The translations under genes and the position numbers were made by a program. From positions 58,719,485 to 58,783,484 of the forward strand of contig NC_086248.1 in NCBI RefSeq assembly GCF_021018805.1: a DNA stretch of 64,000 nucleotides, read 5' to 3'. The notes below the pieces were generated by a model. That model was not told where the DNA came from. It saw only the letters and a list, made by a program, of their open reading frames with translations, and made no database searches. The number at the start of each line of letters is the position of its first letter. Position 1 is the stretch's first letter. Shown in pieces: positions 1 to 13,100 of the stretch. The stretch is from Prinia subflava. Lineage: Eukaryota > Chordata > Aves > Passeriformes > Cisticolidae.

Positions 1-428
1 GCCCAGCAACAGTGGCATGTGCAAAAGTTTCCATCTTCCATGCTTTGTGTTAAAGGGGATGTGTGGGAATATAGCAGCAAATGATTAGCCAAGACAATTA
101 AGTCAGGAGAAACAACAAACACTGCAGTCCTAACAGCAGGATTTCAGGTTCCTCCACCCTAAGGACCCTGAGGCATGTTCAAGTTCTGTTAAATGCCAGG
201 TTCCTCTGTGGCAGGCTCAGCTCTGAATAAGTGCATGGAGAACATGACTGTCAATACCCTGATCCCTTATCACCTGATAAAGACAAATATTTAATTAATA
301 ACTTGACATCAGAGAGGAGAGTCACCCAAGATAGTAGCTACAGAGTGATGAAACGTAGGTACAGTAGGATGGATCACCTGCATATGAAAAGATTTTCAGA
401 AACATGCTCCAAGGTATGGCATTTTTAC
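1..428 (-). other. Intron following exon 20 (partial)
   Basis: This is the start of the intron after exon 20, open at the left edge of the window. I see no further exon, repeat family member or regulatory signal in it. Confidence 0.85.
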
Positions 429-587
429 CTGAAAAGTAAGCTGAACTTGTGTAATTTTCTTCTGAAATGTTGACTGGTGGAAATGCTTTAACACTTCAGT
501 TGAAGCCATACACTGAAGGATACTCTGACTATTTCTCTCAATTAGGGACACATCTTTCTTGCAGTTTTCTTGATAAGCTACCAAATC
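429..587 (-). CDS. SYNE1: SYNE1 exon 20: rod, last exon in window
   Basis: This 159-nt, phase 0-0 exon has acceptor tttttctttcag and donor CAG|gtaaaaa. It encodes [40 protein letters not shown] and [26 protein letters not shown] and EVLKHF match remembered nesprin-1. The following exon, which in mammals starts close to SMVKKTGDW, is not present in bases 1-428. Confidence 0.96.
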
Positions 588-1070
588 CTGAAAGAAAAAA
601 CAACATATATCCACCCTGGCCAGGAGCAAAGAGCAAAAAGGTTTGGCGATATAACAGGAAGATGATTTTTGACTGTAAGGGAAAAAGGGATGAAGTCAAA
701 GGACCATGGCAAACAGACTACACAAGGTTTTACATGGAATAACACAGATGACACAACTTTCTCCTTGAATGTGAAGTATTGTACACAAATATATCTCTAA
801 CTATTCATAAAACAATATACAGGCATGTACCCAAGCCCTTTGGGCTGCTGTAGAGATTGTAAGTCAATACATTGTTCTGTAATTGAATTTCATGGTATTT
901 CTGTATTTATTGTATAACTGTAAGTAACCAACAGTGACATAGGAATGACAGCTCTCAGTAGCAGGTTGAAATCTTAACCTTCCTTGCCTTTCAACAAATT
1001 AATCCTTCATATCAGCTTTTGGAATTCAGATTTTATTATAAATCACATTCAGTCATGAGAAATACACTAA

Positions 1071-1123
<53 letters not shown>

Positions 1124-4100
1124 GAAAACATGCATGAAATATTACATGCTGAAAAAAGGTTTTAAAAATCCTATTTTCATTTAACTTTCCAAGAGAGTTC
1201 TTACTAGCTCTGAATTCCTCCAGAGAAAAATGCTTATTAGCCATGGAGAAAAATTAATATTACTGCAATTAATTTCAAAGAAAGCACTTTTCCAAGCCTC
1301 TAACAAACTTTCATAATTGTCCAGGGAAACCTAGAGAACTTTCTGATCATGCTTTTTCATCTGCTTAATAAAAAATCCAATGTATTTCTTGTACTTTAGT
1401 CAAATTTCCAGAAGTTTAAAAAAATAAAAAATGTCTTATATTTACTTCTTGGATTTAAACCAAGAACACTAGATAGGAACACAAGTTTCAATCTTTTTGT
1501 ATTATGCCTAGGTGACTTTAGGATAAGGCTACATCTGTTGCCTGAATATGAAGAAATATCTGCTCAGCTTACAGAGTTGCAATTCAAATTCCTAGAAAGA
1601 TAACTGTAAATATTCAGAGGCAGCAAACCTTTGTAAGATGTTTTTGAAACTTACTTGGGCTTTTTGTTTAAGAACAGTTGTTGGCTGTGCTTCAGGATCC
1701 AGGATAGAAATTATTTCATTTACTTTTTCAAGAGATTCATAAAAATGTGTGATTTGTTTCTCCAGTTCTTCCAGTGGAGACAGCAGACGTTGGCACTCAT
1801 ACACCAGGGCACTGGAATACTCCTTAACCTTTTGGTCAAGAAAAACAATTATTGAAACAGTTGTAAAATTCAACCAATAGCAATTTTTCTGCATGTAGGT
1901 TTATATAGTTGTTACCTACTCTTTTTTAAGATAGAGTAGTATTACTTCTTAATAGAAAGATTATTAAATTTAAGATGGTAGTCTTAGTATTTAAAAGAAG
2001 TAACACTTTCTCCACCCTGAATCAATCTATTGTTACTACTATATACTTGTTCAAATGCATGTATGTGAGAATTTATGCACAGGACCCCACTATTTATCAG
2101 TTCAGCAGTGTACAACATGCAGTAAAAAAAGCATTCTGCAACCTTGCCCAGTTGCTCTTTGAGCCGTGTGGAAGTTCCAAGCATTTCATTCGCTTCCTCT
2201 TGGGAAACTTCTTTTGTAACAAGTTGCACCGTCCTTGTAACCGCCTTGTACTGAGCTTCCATCGCAGGCAATTTCTGCTTAATATTCTGAAACAAGTGTT
2301 TCAAAACACATTTCAACAGCAGTATTCATACATTCATGTGAGATAAAAGACTGATCAACTGCATATATCCTAATTATAAACTATTTTCATCCCTGATGTC
2401 AGTGAACACTCGATCATATTTCAAATGCATGAAAATAGAACCAGTTAGTCAGTTCACCTGAACATGATTTGAAACTACAAATAAATATCTACTGAGACAG
2501 TGTTTTGGAAATTTGCTCTAAAAATGTCACTAGTAGAATACAATTATATATATTTTAGATATAGCTGAAATATCTAATACTAAAATAATTTCATGCTATC
2601 AGAATTAAATAGCTGCAAGTTTCTTTTGAAGGAGGAAGAAAGAAATTAAAGGAAGACACTTACTTCTAAATCTTGCACAAACATTTTGACATCATGAAAG
2701 GACACTTCTACAGGGGTTGAAAATTTCTTATTGCTTCCATCAATAAAAGCTGTCAAATGGGCCACACCATCCACATACTCCTTCCTCATTTTGTCCAGTT
2801 CATCTGCTCGAGCATACTGAAAAAGAGAAAGTAAAAGAAAAAAAAAAATAAAAACCCCAAACAAAACAAAACAACACAAAAAAAAACCCCACAAAAAAAC
2901 TCCAACCCAAATTAGATACCTACCAATTAAGTAATGATTTAATAGAACTTGCTTGTTCTCAGTGCAATTGTTTGCTGGAAAAATTGCATTCAACTAAATA
3001 CAATATAATGGAAAATAATCCAAATTCATCATCTGTATTAGTTTCCATAGTAATGATGCTAAAATGAACAGCATGCATACAGAAGGTCAGCCTCTTTTAA
3101 GGTCTGGGGAATGCCAGACTCATTTGTTTCTACCCTAGAATCAACAGTTCAGTTAATTTATCACTACCTGCATGATCAATTTTGAAAATTCAGCAAAGAG
3201 AATAGAGTATGAAAAGCCTAGAAAAGCTAAAGGATAAGGGAAATCTTAATAAAGGAATGCTGGCCGGGGGAAGGGGAAATACATGCCTTAGAAAGTAGAA
3301 AGAGCTGTGTGACAGAAATGGTGAAAAAGCCTGTGAGAAAAAAACCCACACAGCCAACATATGAAAGAAGCTGCATAAATAGGGGAAGAGACATTTACAT
3401 CAGTGAATCACCCTAAATAGCATCAGCAAGTAAAGCTTGAGAACATTCTTGTCAACAGTCTGGAAAAGTTACAATAAAAGAGAGACAATCATTTTTCGCT
3501 TTTCCTTTTAACTTGACTGCACAGGAGATAATAATGTCAGTAAAGAAAACAGATTCAGTACCTTCAAACAGGCAACTGCTATTTAAAATCACTGAAAGGG
3601 GACAATATTGATAGATATATATTGACAAGAACAAAGGTATTTTCTTACATGCTTATGAGGTGTGAAATAGTTCTATGTAATTAAGATCACATCTTCTCAT
3701 TGATTTTTAAAGAGCAAATATAGAAAAAACCAATTATTTTTGTATCAGCTGAATCTCTTACATGAGGTAAAGGGTAGATTTATTCATTTACTATCAGAGC
3801 CTGTTGGTAGGCAAGATAGAAGTAAAGGCTGACCAAAATAGGGAAAAAATTTAGTTAATTAAATTAATTATTGTCCCTGCTTATAGTTTCAGCATAGTAA
3901 TTGGAAGGAGCTTTCATCAACAAGTAGTGAAAATGTTTCACCATTTTCACTGTTTAGCTTTACAGAGCTTTTGCAGTAACAATGGGTACTGAAAACCTGT
4001 CATTTTCTTTGTAGAACAGTAAAAGTTATGTATAAATAACATTCACTGTATCAAGACAGATGACTATGATGAGAAACTACAGCTTATACTTGTTGAAAAT

Positions 4101-7100
4101 GTCCACTCAGTCACCCCGAAATAGCTGTATAACCAAAAAGGTAAATAAAGGAAGAGCCCCAATACAATAAATTACTGTCAGGGAGTCATTGCTAATTTAA
4201 ACACTGATGAACAGGTAGGCACTTTAGAAAGTTGTCCTATAGTCCTTCTAACAGGGTAATCTGTCTTGTTTGCATGGACATGACAAAGTAAATATTTAAA
4301 AGTAACAAGAGCAAAATCACTTACCTGCTTAACTTGCATAAATAATTCTCTCCATCTTCCATTTAGCAACAGAAGCTGCTGTTTTAGATCTCTGGAAATG
4401 GTCTCATCACATGTTTCAATTAGAAAATTTCCAGCATCATTCATGGCTGTGTGCTGCTGGATCCAATGAGGCAAGTGCCGGAAGAACTCCTGAAGAAGAA
4501 AATAAAACCACAGTTCCAAAACCTTTTCAATTAGTCTGTATCTTAAATTGCAGAACTAAAAATTAATAACCTGCTCATGACTTGATAAAAACTCAAAAAA
4601 TTATCCTCTGAAGTGATTCACATCAAATATGCCATATTAGAATTTTAATGTCTGTGAATATAACCTGTGGAATTAAAAATTACTGCCAGATTACTTACAG
4701 CTTATTTTACTCTAGTGAGTGGCTCCAGTTAAACTAATGAAACCTCACCTTAAGAGAAAGCTCCATAACTGAAAATGCTGTCAGGGCTCACGCATTTTCT
4801 GTGTTATCCTTAACCAGTGTGGGCTGATAGTAACCCCAGGCCACAGGGCTGATAGTAACCCCAACCACAGGCTGTGGAGAGGTCCTTCCCCTGCTGTGAA
4901 CCACATGCAGTTTTCCAAGGTCTGGCCTTTCAGAAGACCTGCAAAGACTGATTTTTTATCACTGCTCCCTCCTATCTCAGAGCAGGTGAGCACAGAAGGG
5001 AAAGAGATGGGTGTCAGTGATTTTGACCCCCTCACTGAGAGAGCCTAACAGATGGAATGCCTCTTGTAGGCAGGTACACACACATAAACTGGGAGGGAAG
5101 ATGAAGACCGATTCCCTCCATTCCTTTTCTCTCTTCCAGACAATGGGCAGTTGTTCCTAAGGCAGGTATCCCTGGGCTCTATATCTCCACCTATACCAGT
5201 AAACAAAACAGGACTCAGTCATGGTTTTGGCTTGCCCCCACTGCCCTTCTCCCAAACAACGCACAATTCAATGAATGGCACAGTCTGTTCCAAACAGACT
5301 GGATCATGAGGGTGCCTTCTTTCAGGGGAGAAGGAGTAATCAGAAGGATTCAAGGTGAACCATGCTACCTGATCCTCAGGATTTAGAAGGAGGCAGGGAT
5401 CCGTTTTGTTTATGACTATCAATCTACCCTATAGTTCCAAAACCATTCACCTTTCATGTGACAGAACCATACAATCCTTTGCTCAATGGTACATGAGAAA
5501 ATTTCCTATCCAACCACACTTTCAGACATCCCAAGTTTCAGAGCTACAATTCTGACACTGTAGTTGTCAGAACTCATCCACGTATAAAAAAATGTTCAGA
5601 TGCAACTGTAAAGAAAAAGTCATGTGGTTGTACATGGGTCAAATATCCTGAAGAGAGTATGAACAACACACAGTGTTTCAATTCCTAAAGCTGATATTAA
5701 CAGTATTCTGTACTGAGGTATTAGTGAATATATTCAATCAGCTCAGTGAACTGCATCTGCAGTTTGAATCTTCCTCCACTTGCAGTGGAGCAACCCCTTT
5801 GCTTTGTACAAAAGCTAACCTTTATGAGCACATCCAAAAGAAATTAAGTTTACTGTATCCAGCACTGTTCAGCTTCCCAATGGTCAGGCTCACTAGAAGT
5901 CAAGTAGAAAAAAGCACGTGGAGTGAACTACTCACATCCTTTATTCCCACAATTACTTTCTGCAGACCTGGCTAGGGAGTCCCCCTCCATTTCAGAAGCC
6001 AACCTCAGATGTGCTAATTTTACGTAAGTTTGGAAGGTACTGGGAAGGTACCTAATTCTCAATTAAAAAAATGCATTTCTTTTTAAGGATATCACCACAT
6101 GAGATCTAGAAGCTCTCTAAACCCTTTTGGATACTGCTGAGTGAGAAAAGAATGGGAGGGTGCAGTTAGGCTGAAATTATTATGCAAAGTGCTTAAGAGG
6201 TACTGGGAGTAAACAAAAGAGTTGTAGAAGGAACAGTTCAAAAAATCCAAGCACATACTGTTTTGTTTTGTTTTTTTTTTTTGCAAGATCTTCAGTGCTA
6301 CAGGTTCACTATAAGGTTTTTGAAAACTGAAGCCAATGGGAAGCCAACGGGATGCTTTCTTTTGCAAATCAAACAGTTGTGCATACTGGTCTGGAAATGA
6401 TACTGAGATAATGGAAAGAAGGCATGACAGCAGGATGAAAGGCTACTGTTGTCTTGGCCTAGGATAGAATATAGAGGCTCTAAGTAATACAGGTAAGGTT
6501 TGCACATGAGCAAATTTGTAGCATTTTACTGATATTTTTGTGGGTTTACAGAAAAAAAAATTCTTAAATGTTAAAAATGTTTTACGCCTTATTCCAAACA
6601 ATAGTTATCATCTTTCACCTGGTATTCCAGATGGTTCTTCTTCACGGCTGTAAGACTATTAATTTTACAAACTACCATAATAATTGATTTTCGTTTTAAT
6701 AACCAAATATTAAAACTTCTAAATCAGAGCTATTCTTGAAACTATCTAAGTGAACATTATTGTTGTGGAGAGCTAAATTCAACATTAAAAGTAGAAGTAA
6801 CTTTAAAAATATGTATCTCAGTCTACAGGCAGATTATGCTACCACTCAGTAACCTTTAAAAGGTTTGAGCCAATGTATTTTTAAGAAAATATTGGGATGA
6901 ATAAAGGTTCATGTCTAAGGTTTTCAGTAAGATTTCTTGAAATTTTTGAAATCACATATCAGAATGAAAAGAATTCCTTCTTGCATTTATGTTTAGAAAT
7001 CAAAGGCAAGTATATACTGTATGGCTATATTCAAACTTCTGCTTTGAAAATCTTTGAAGATAAAGTTATACATCTAAACAGAGAAGCAATGTTTTGATTT

Positions 7101-10100
7101 TATTCATATACATAGATTTAAGAATTTTTAATTTTAATCATTGTCCAGTTACTTACATCAAGCATACACCAGTATCTAAGATCACCCTGATCAGCAGAAG
7201 TCATTTTTCCTGCCCAGTAATAATTGTGAATTCTATATCATGCCAAATTGGGTTTTTTTCACAGGTTTATTTTTATTTAACAAGTGTATTTCATTCATTT
7301 ATATCAGTTTGAACTAACAAACTTTAAAACAAAATATACTGTTTTTTCATGTAACATGAAATTCTCATTCCTGACCTGATATCAGTTTGCTGTCTTACAA
7401 CCCATGAGAACTCTGCTTTAGTTTTAAGAGGTACACAGCTGCTGCATTGGGATCAGGTGCAAATTCAGCACCTATTAAATGCAGGACTATTCAAGTCAAT
7501 CCAGGTTGTTATTGAAGGTTTACAAACTTAATTAAATCTTAGTGCTTCAGTACTCTAACATTACAACACAAAAAGAAATACAGAAGAATTATCTTTATAA
7601 CAGCAGATCCCCACAATCAATTGTCTAAAAGATTTCTGAAATGCCAGGGGAATGGATTAATTAATTAACTGTCAAATACAACAACACATACTAATAATGC
7701 TGCTCTTTGAAGGTAATGAGTACTGAAATCTGTCATCTACAAAAATGAGTGGAAGTGTCTTTATAGGTAGTAATCCATGATTACTCACTTTGGTGCTAAG
7801 AGCAGTATTTGCCTTTGAGTGAATCATGCAACTTTGCTATCTCTGAGCAATACTGCTGCCCTATATTCATGTCAAAGATGCCTCTTGCCATGGTACCACA
7901 CACGAAGCTTTCTCCACATATTGCGCATATGTGTATTTGCCTCTAGGTGCTAGACAAGCAAACACTGAACCTCATATGATCAATGAAGACAGGAGGTCAA
8001 AGTCTGAGCAAAACCTGAGCAAATGCAAAAAAAATCCGAAGTTTCACCATTTACAAAACAGCCATGTGCATATGCTACTAGTGCATACCTTTTTGGAATG
8101 TTCAGGCTGATTCAGCATTTTTTCAGCATCTTCAAGCCAAGCTTGTAGACCTGCCACAGTGCTGCTGTATCTGTCCCAATTAGCAATTACTTCTTCCAGC
8201 ATGCTTCTTACACTTCTCACCTCTACTGAGAGGTTCCTCCACTGAGCTGTGGTATCACTCATGAATTTCATCACATTCTCAACTTCTTCCACTAAGACAC
8301 AGGAAAGACACTGATTATTTTCACTATTACTTCTGTACAGATTAACTTGACACGATGCTTATTCATTCTCATCAGTGAATTATACTTTACTGTAACTTCT
8401 ACTTCAGTAGGCTGTATATACGAATGTTCAGTTCACAGCCCAATTTTAGAACAAGATCATGACTGAGAAATTAAATGTGTGAATTAAAGACTTAGGAAAG
8501 TACAAAAAATGAATGCTAAATTAAAATAGTCACACTTCATACTGTGTGTGGTGTTCATTTCAAACCTGCAATAAAAGAAATCAAGAGACAGGCTTGACTT
8601 AATAAAAGCAGAAAATGAGAGTTGTATAATATAAAAAACACATATTATGTCTATGTCAAAAAGTATGAAATGAAATTCCAATCTTCCTGCCATTGATTTT
8701 GAAACCACACTGCTGCTGATTTTTGCCATTTAACTTTTAGCATTTTCCACATGTCAAGAAAGGAACAAATGTGTCCTCATTCCAGAGAAAAAAACACAGA
8801 GAGAAGAATAAAGGCAAAGCAAATGCTGAGACTTCATAAAATATGCAAAACATACTTGCTTTATAGAGTTTTTAGCTAATTTGAACTGTTATTGCTGAAT
8901 TCATATATTTTAGTACTTGTTCTTTACAAAAGAATTTGTTACTGGATTTTATTAATAGCATTGAATAAATTTGTGACTTCTGTTCTTTGTAAGAATACCT
9001 TGAAAAAATGTTTACTTTTGTAAAATTTGAGTGTCACTATCAATTTAAATTTCACAACAAATAAAGGTATCCATTCTCTCCCCGCTTTAGCAGCAGCTGA
9101 AACAATCCTCCACAGACATTATTGTGCTGCAGATTAAAGTGATCTCATGTCTGTAGTTATCTAGGTCAAATATTGCCCTCAAATTCTCACTGAACTCAGC
9201 AGTATTCAAGAATGACAGGAGGCAGCTGTTGAATCAGCTACACATTTTTTCTCATGTATATCCATACTGAAACTACCATTTGAGTTCCTCTTCCAGGTTT
9301 TCAAAGTTAATGAAAAACCTCTAATAAACCAAGGGATGATTTTGCAACTGTAATACTGGGACCAACTCCCAGCTGACCTTTTCTTTTAAATTAAGCCAAG
9401 CAAGGGAGCATTTCCAGGCACTAGAACAGGATTTTCTCTGCTCCTGATTTGGTTTCTGTCACAATTTTTTACCCCAAATTGGACGATGGGCTTTTCCCAG
9501 GAGGAAGTCTGAATATGACCACCCTCCTCTCCTCTGGAGATTCAGAAGCAGCAGGCTGCTCTGGACCAGGTGCCTATGTGCTCATGACAAAAAAATACAG
9601 ACCTGAGCCATTTGCTTTGGCATACATTTCAGCTGCTCGTTTCAAGATCTGGTAGGTAACTTCATACTGCTCAAAGAACTTGCTATTTTCAATAACAGAC
9701 TGAAAAGAAAAAAAATTAACAGAGAAAATAAAGACGGGTGTTAGGATTAGCAATAAATTCTATGAAATTACATCAGGATACTTATGACATGTAACTTCAT
9801 TATTCTTCCATCCATCTTTTCATCACTATAAAATAATATTTTCAATACCATAATTATAAAATAGCATATAAATTTCACCTTTTCAATTTAATGGTACAAC
9901 AGAGCATATAATTAAAAATACAGATTTATTTAATTTCCATATGGAATGGTAATTTGAAGTTTTCTCATTTGCTGTCTTGCTGGAAATCATTAGCATATGA
10001 TACTGAGAATGTTCAGAAACTGAATAAGTAACAAGTTACTTAATGAAAATCGTTTCACACTCAAATCTAAGTGGAATAATCTTAATAAAAGAGAAAATTT

Positions 10101-13100
10101 CCTTCATATATGTCACCACAAAAATCAAATCCAATTGTTCCTGAAATAAGCCTTTGCAGAAAGACAGGTTACACTTTAATAGATGAAATATTCTTCAAAT
10201 TTTATAATATTCTTCAAATTTTATCTCCTTTGCAACTGGCAAAAAAGTAAGATCATAGAAACACTGCACAAAGAGATGCTGTTTTTCCAAAGTGTGACAC
10301 AGTGCTGTTCCTTTGTGAGTGATGGTTTAGCTCTGGGATGTGCTACAGTGCGATGAATAAATTATCCAGAAATATTTTGGTAAAAAAGTTATGCCTCTGA
10401 CATTTATGCCTCTTTATCCCTTATGGCAAATGAAACTGACCTTTTTTTAACATGTCTTTCAGAAATGTTATTTCATTTGAGTGCAATACAGAATTATAGC
10501 TCTACATTATGCAAGCACATTATATCCTGCATTACCAGTGTTAAAACAGGAAGAGAAAGGTAGAGTTTGGAATGGTTCTGTAATTTATGCTACATCTCAT
10601 CCCTCCTCAGCTGCAAATTACAAAATTAGGGAATGCACACCCCACATATGTCTTTACAAGCCTATGAATGTTAGAATAGAGAAAATCAGATGAGTGTGAT
10701 TTTGATTAAACCAGGTTTCAAATGAAGTCCAATGTATTTTGAACGGGAGAATCAGATCTTGTGTGTTCATCAACCCATATTATATAACATGAGAAAAGCA
10801 CTTAAAAATAATTCTGTCAGTACATATCTAAAACCTTTCTATTTAAAACCTTTGACAGTTGCTATGTCAGGTTACAACAGTTATCTAGTATGTAATTTAG
10901 AACTGTGTTTATAACCAAGGAAACTAGAAGTCAAGAACAATTAGAATTTTTCTCTGTTCTCCTGTTAAAACATCATCTGCCATGTATGAAGACCTACAGG
11001 CTGTATCATGAATTATGTGACAGATTCATGACTTTCAGTTTTGCCAAACCTATGTGGACATTTTAACCTGAACCAAAACCTCCAAGACTTCACATGAAAG
11101 ACCAAAAAAGATTTACATAACATAGATACCAAGAGCTCTCTGAAATGTTTTCAAAAATTAAATAAAGACATTTTACTGATTAACGTTGTCTACCATCTGA
11201 CAAGACTCCTTGAAGAAAATAAGCAGCTTTCCCAAACCAGTATAGCATATGATGCTAAAAAAGTGCTAACACAGCAGTGCTAAAACACATTTCCATGGGT
11301 TCAAATCCATGGACATTTGTACCTAGTATCTCCATTACAGTGGAATATGGTACAGCATATTATTCAGGTTGATGGTGTACAATCTGTGCTGACCTTTACT
11401 TCTGGTGTATGACAGAGGGCTGAAAAGACGATAAGTTTAAGTAAAAACTACCACTTTTATTTTTAAGCTGCGGTACATAAATATTTTCCAGGCATATGTT
11501 CTATCCAGACCCCAATTACGCATGTTCCTAGAATGCTGACATTCCCCAGTCTGCTTTGCCAGACAAACAGACTTACATTTTTATCTCCTGCTAATATAGT
11601 CACTCTGACTATAAGGTACTGACTGCAGCTTTCCTACGTAAGACTCCTAATATACTGGAAGAGGAACACTCATCTCTCAGTCCTGGAAAACGGGTCCCAG
11701 GTAAGTCAAAGCAAATAAATTCTCTTTCCATCACACCTTGAAGGAGCCAGAAGTCAAGGCCATCAAGAATGAAAATGAGATCTGTCCTCCAGTCCTGATT
11801 TCCTCATTTTGATGTTATACAGTTTGAAAAATAACGCAAGGAAGCATCTTCCTTCCCTAAAGATCACCTCAGCATCAGTGGTCTGAATTACAAGAACAAC
11901 TGAGGCACTTGCAAATTAATATACAAGCTAACAACTTCATGTTCATTTTAAAGGAAAAAAATAAGAAACTCATCAAAACCCCCCAAAAATTCAAGCCAGC
12001 CACTTTTTATTATATCCCTTGTCATCTTTTGGTAGGTTTTTTTTCACAGTCTTAGAGAGTAAAAATATGGACTACACTCCTAGTTATTGCACATCACTCC
12101 AGCAAACTAAGTTAATTCAAATAATTATCTAATTTTAGAAAGCTTGTCTAAAAAAGAAGGTTAACTGACTCCTGAATTTTTGTGTGTTCCTAACTGCTGA
12201 AGTTTAAATACAGAAATTCTCACTTTGAAGAGCGAGAATTTCACCCAAATTTCACTGAGTTTGAAATCTTCTTTTCAAAGAAGTAGGGACACCAATAATT
12301 TTCTCTGCACATTGACCTGGCTCTGAATGGTTCTGTAACTGTATTAGTTCTTTTCAGAACTTTATTTTTGCATGCCATTTTCCCCATATGGATTAGATAG
12401 AAGGGAATAAATATTTAGAGCAGCCCTGCTTTTGAAAGAATCCTTCATGCTCTAATGTAGAAGTGCAGCAGTACTATCATCCTACCTACACTTGGCACTG
12501 CACGTGTGAATTTAAAAGGATACAGCAGCGCAACACTGAAGAAGAATTTATCAATGAACACTTGTAAGTCAATAGTTTCTGTTCCTTAACATGGCATATG
12601 GCTGATGCAGAGCTGGAGCAAACTCTTTCCAGAATGGAAATAAAGAAAAGGGTTTAATATGCTGAGTAGGAAAAGAAAAATCATTCTTTGAAAGAAGAAA
12701 ATGACTCCCCTATAGGTATAGTATATTGAACAAGTATATGGAGGTAAAATAACATTCTTTTTTATTAATCTTTTGGAAGACTGTAAAAAGTACTGTATGG
12801 GACTGCATGCCAAAAACCTCCTCTGTCTTTATCACTTAAACTGTGTATAGCCACTATAAAGTGCTTCCATGCAGGTGCAAAAGAAAATGAAATTAACTTA
12901 TTTGGAACTGCTATACAAAGTAAGCAAAAATCTAGGTTTTGGAACCTCCAGACATGCTTGCTAAATTAATCACTGGACAACAGCTGGAATGTCATTTATC
13001 TTTCTAAAAAAGTATGAGAAGACAATAATTTTGACTTTTAACCTTTTGACTATAGTTCCTCCATGGAGAAGACAGATTCACCTCTGAAGATATATTCCAT

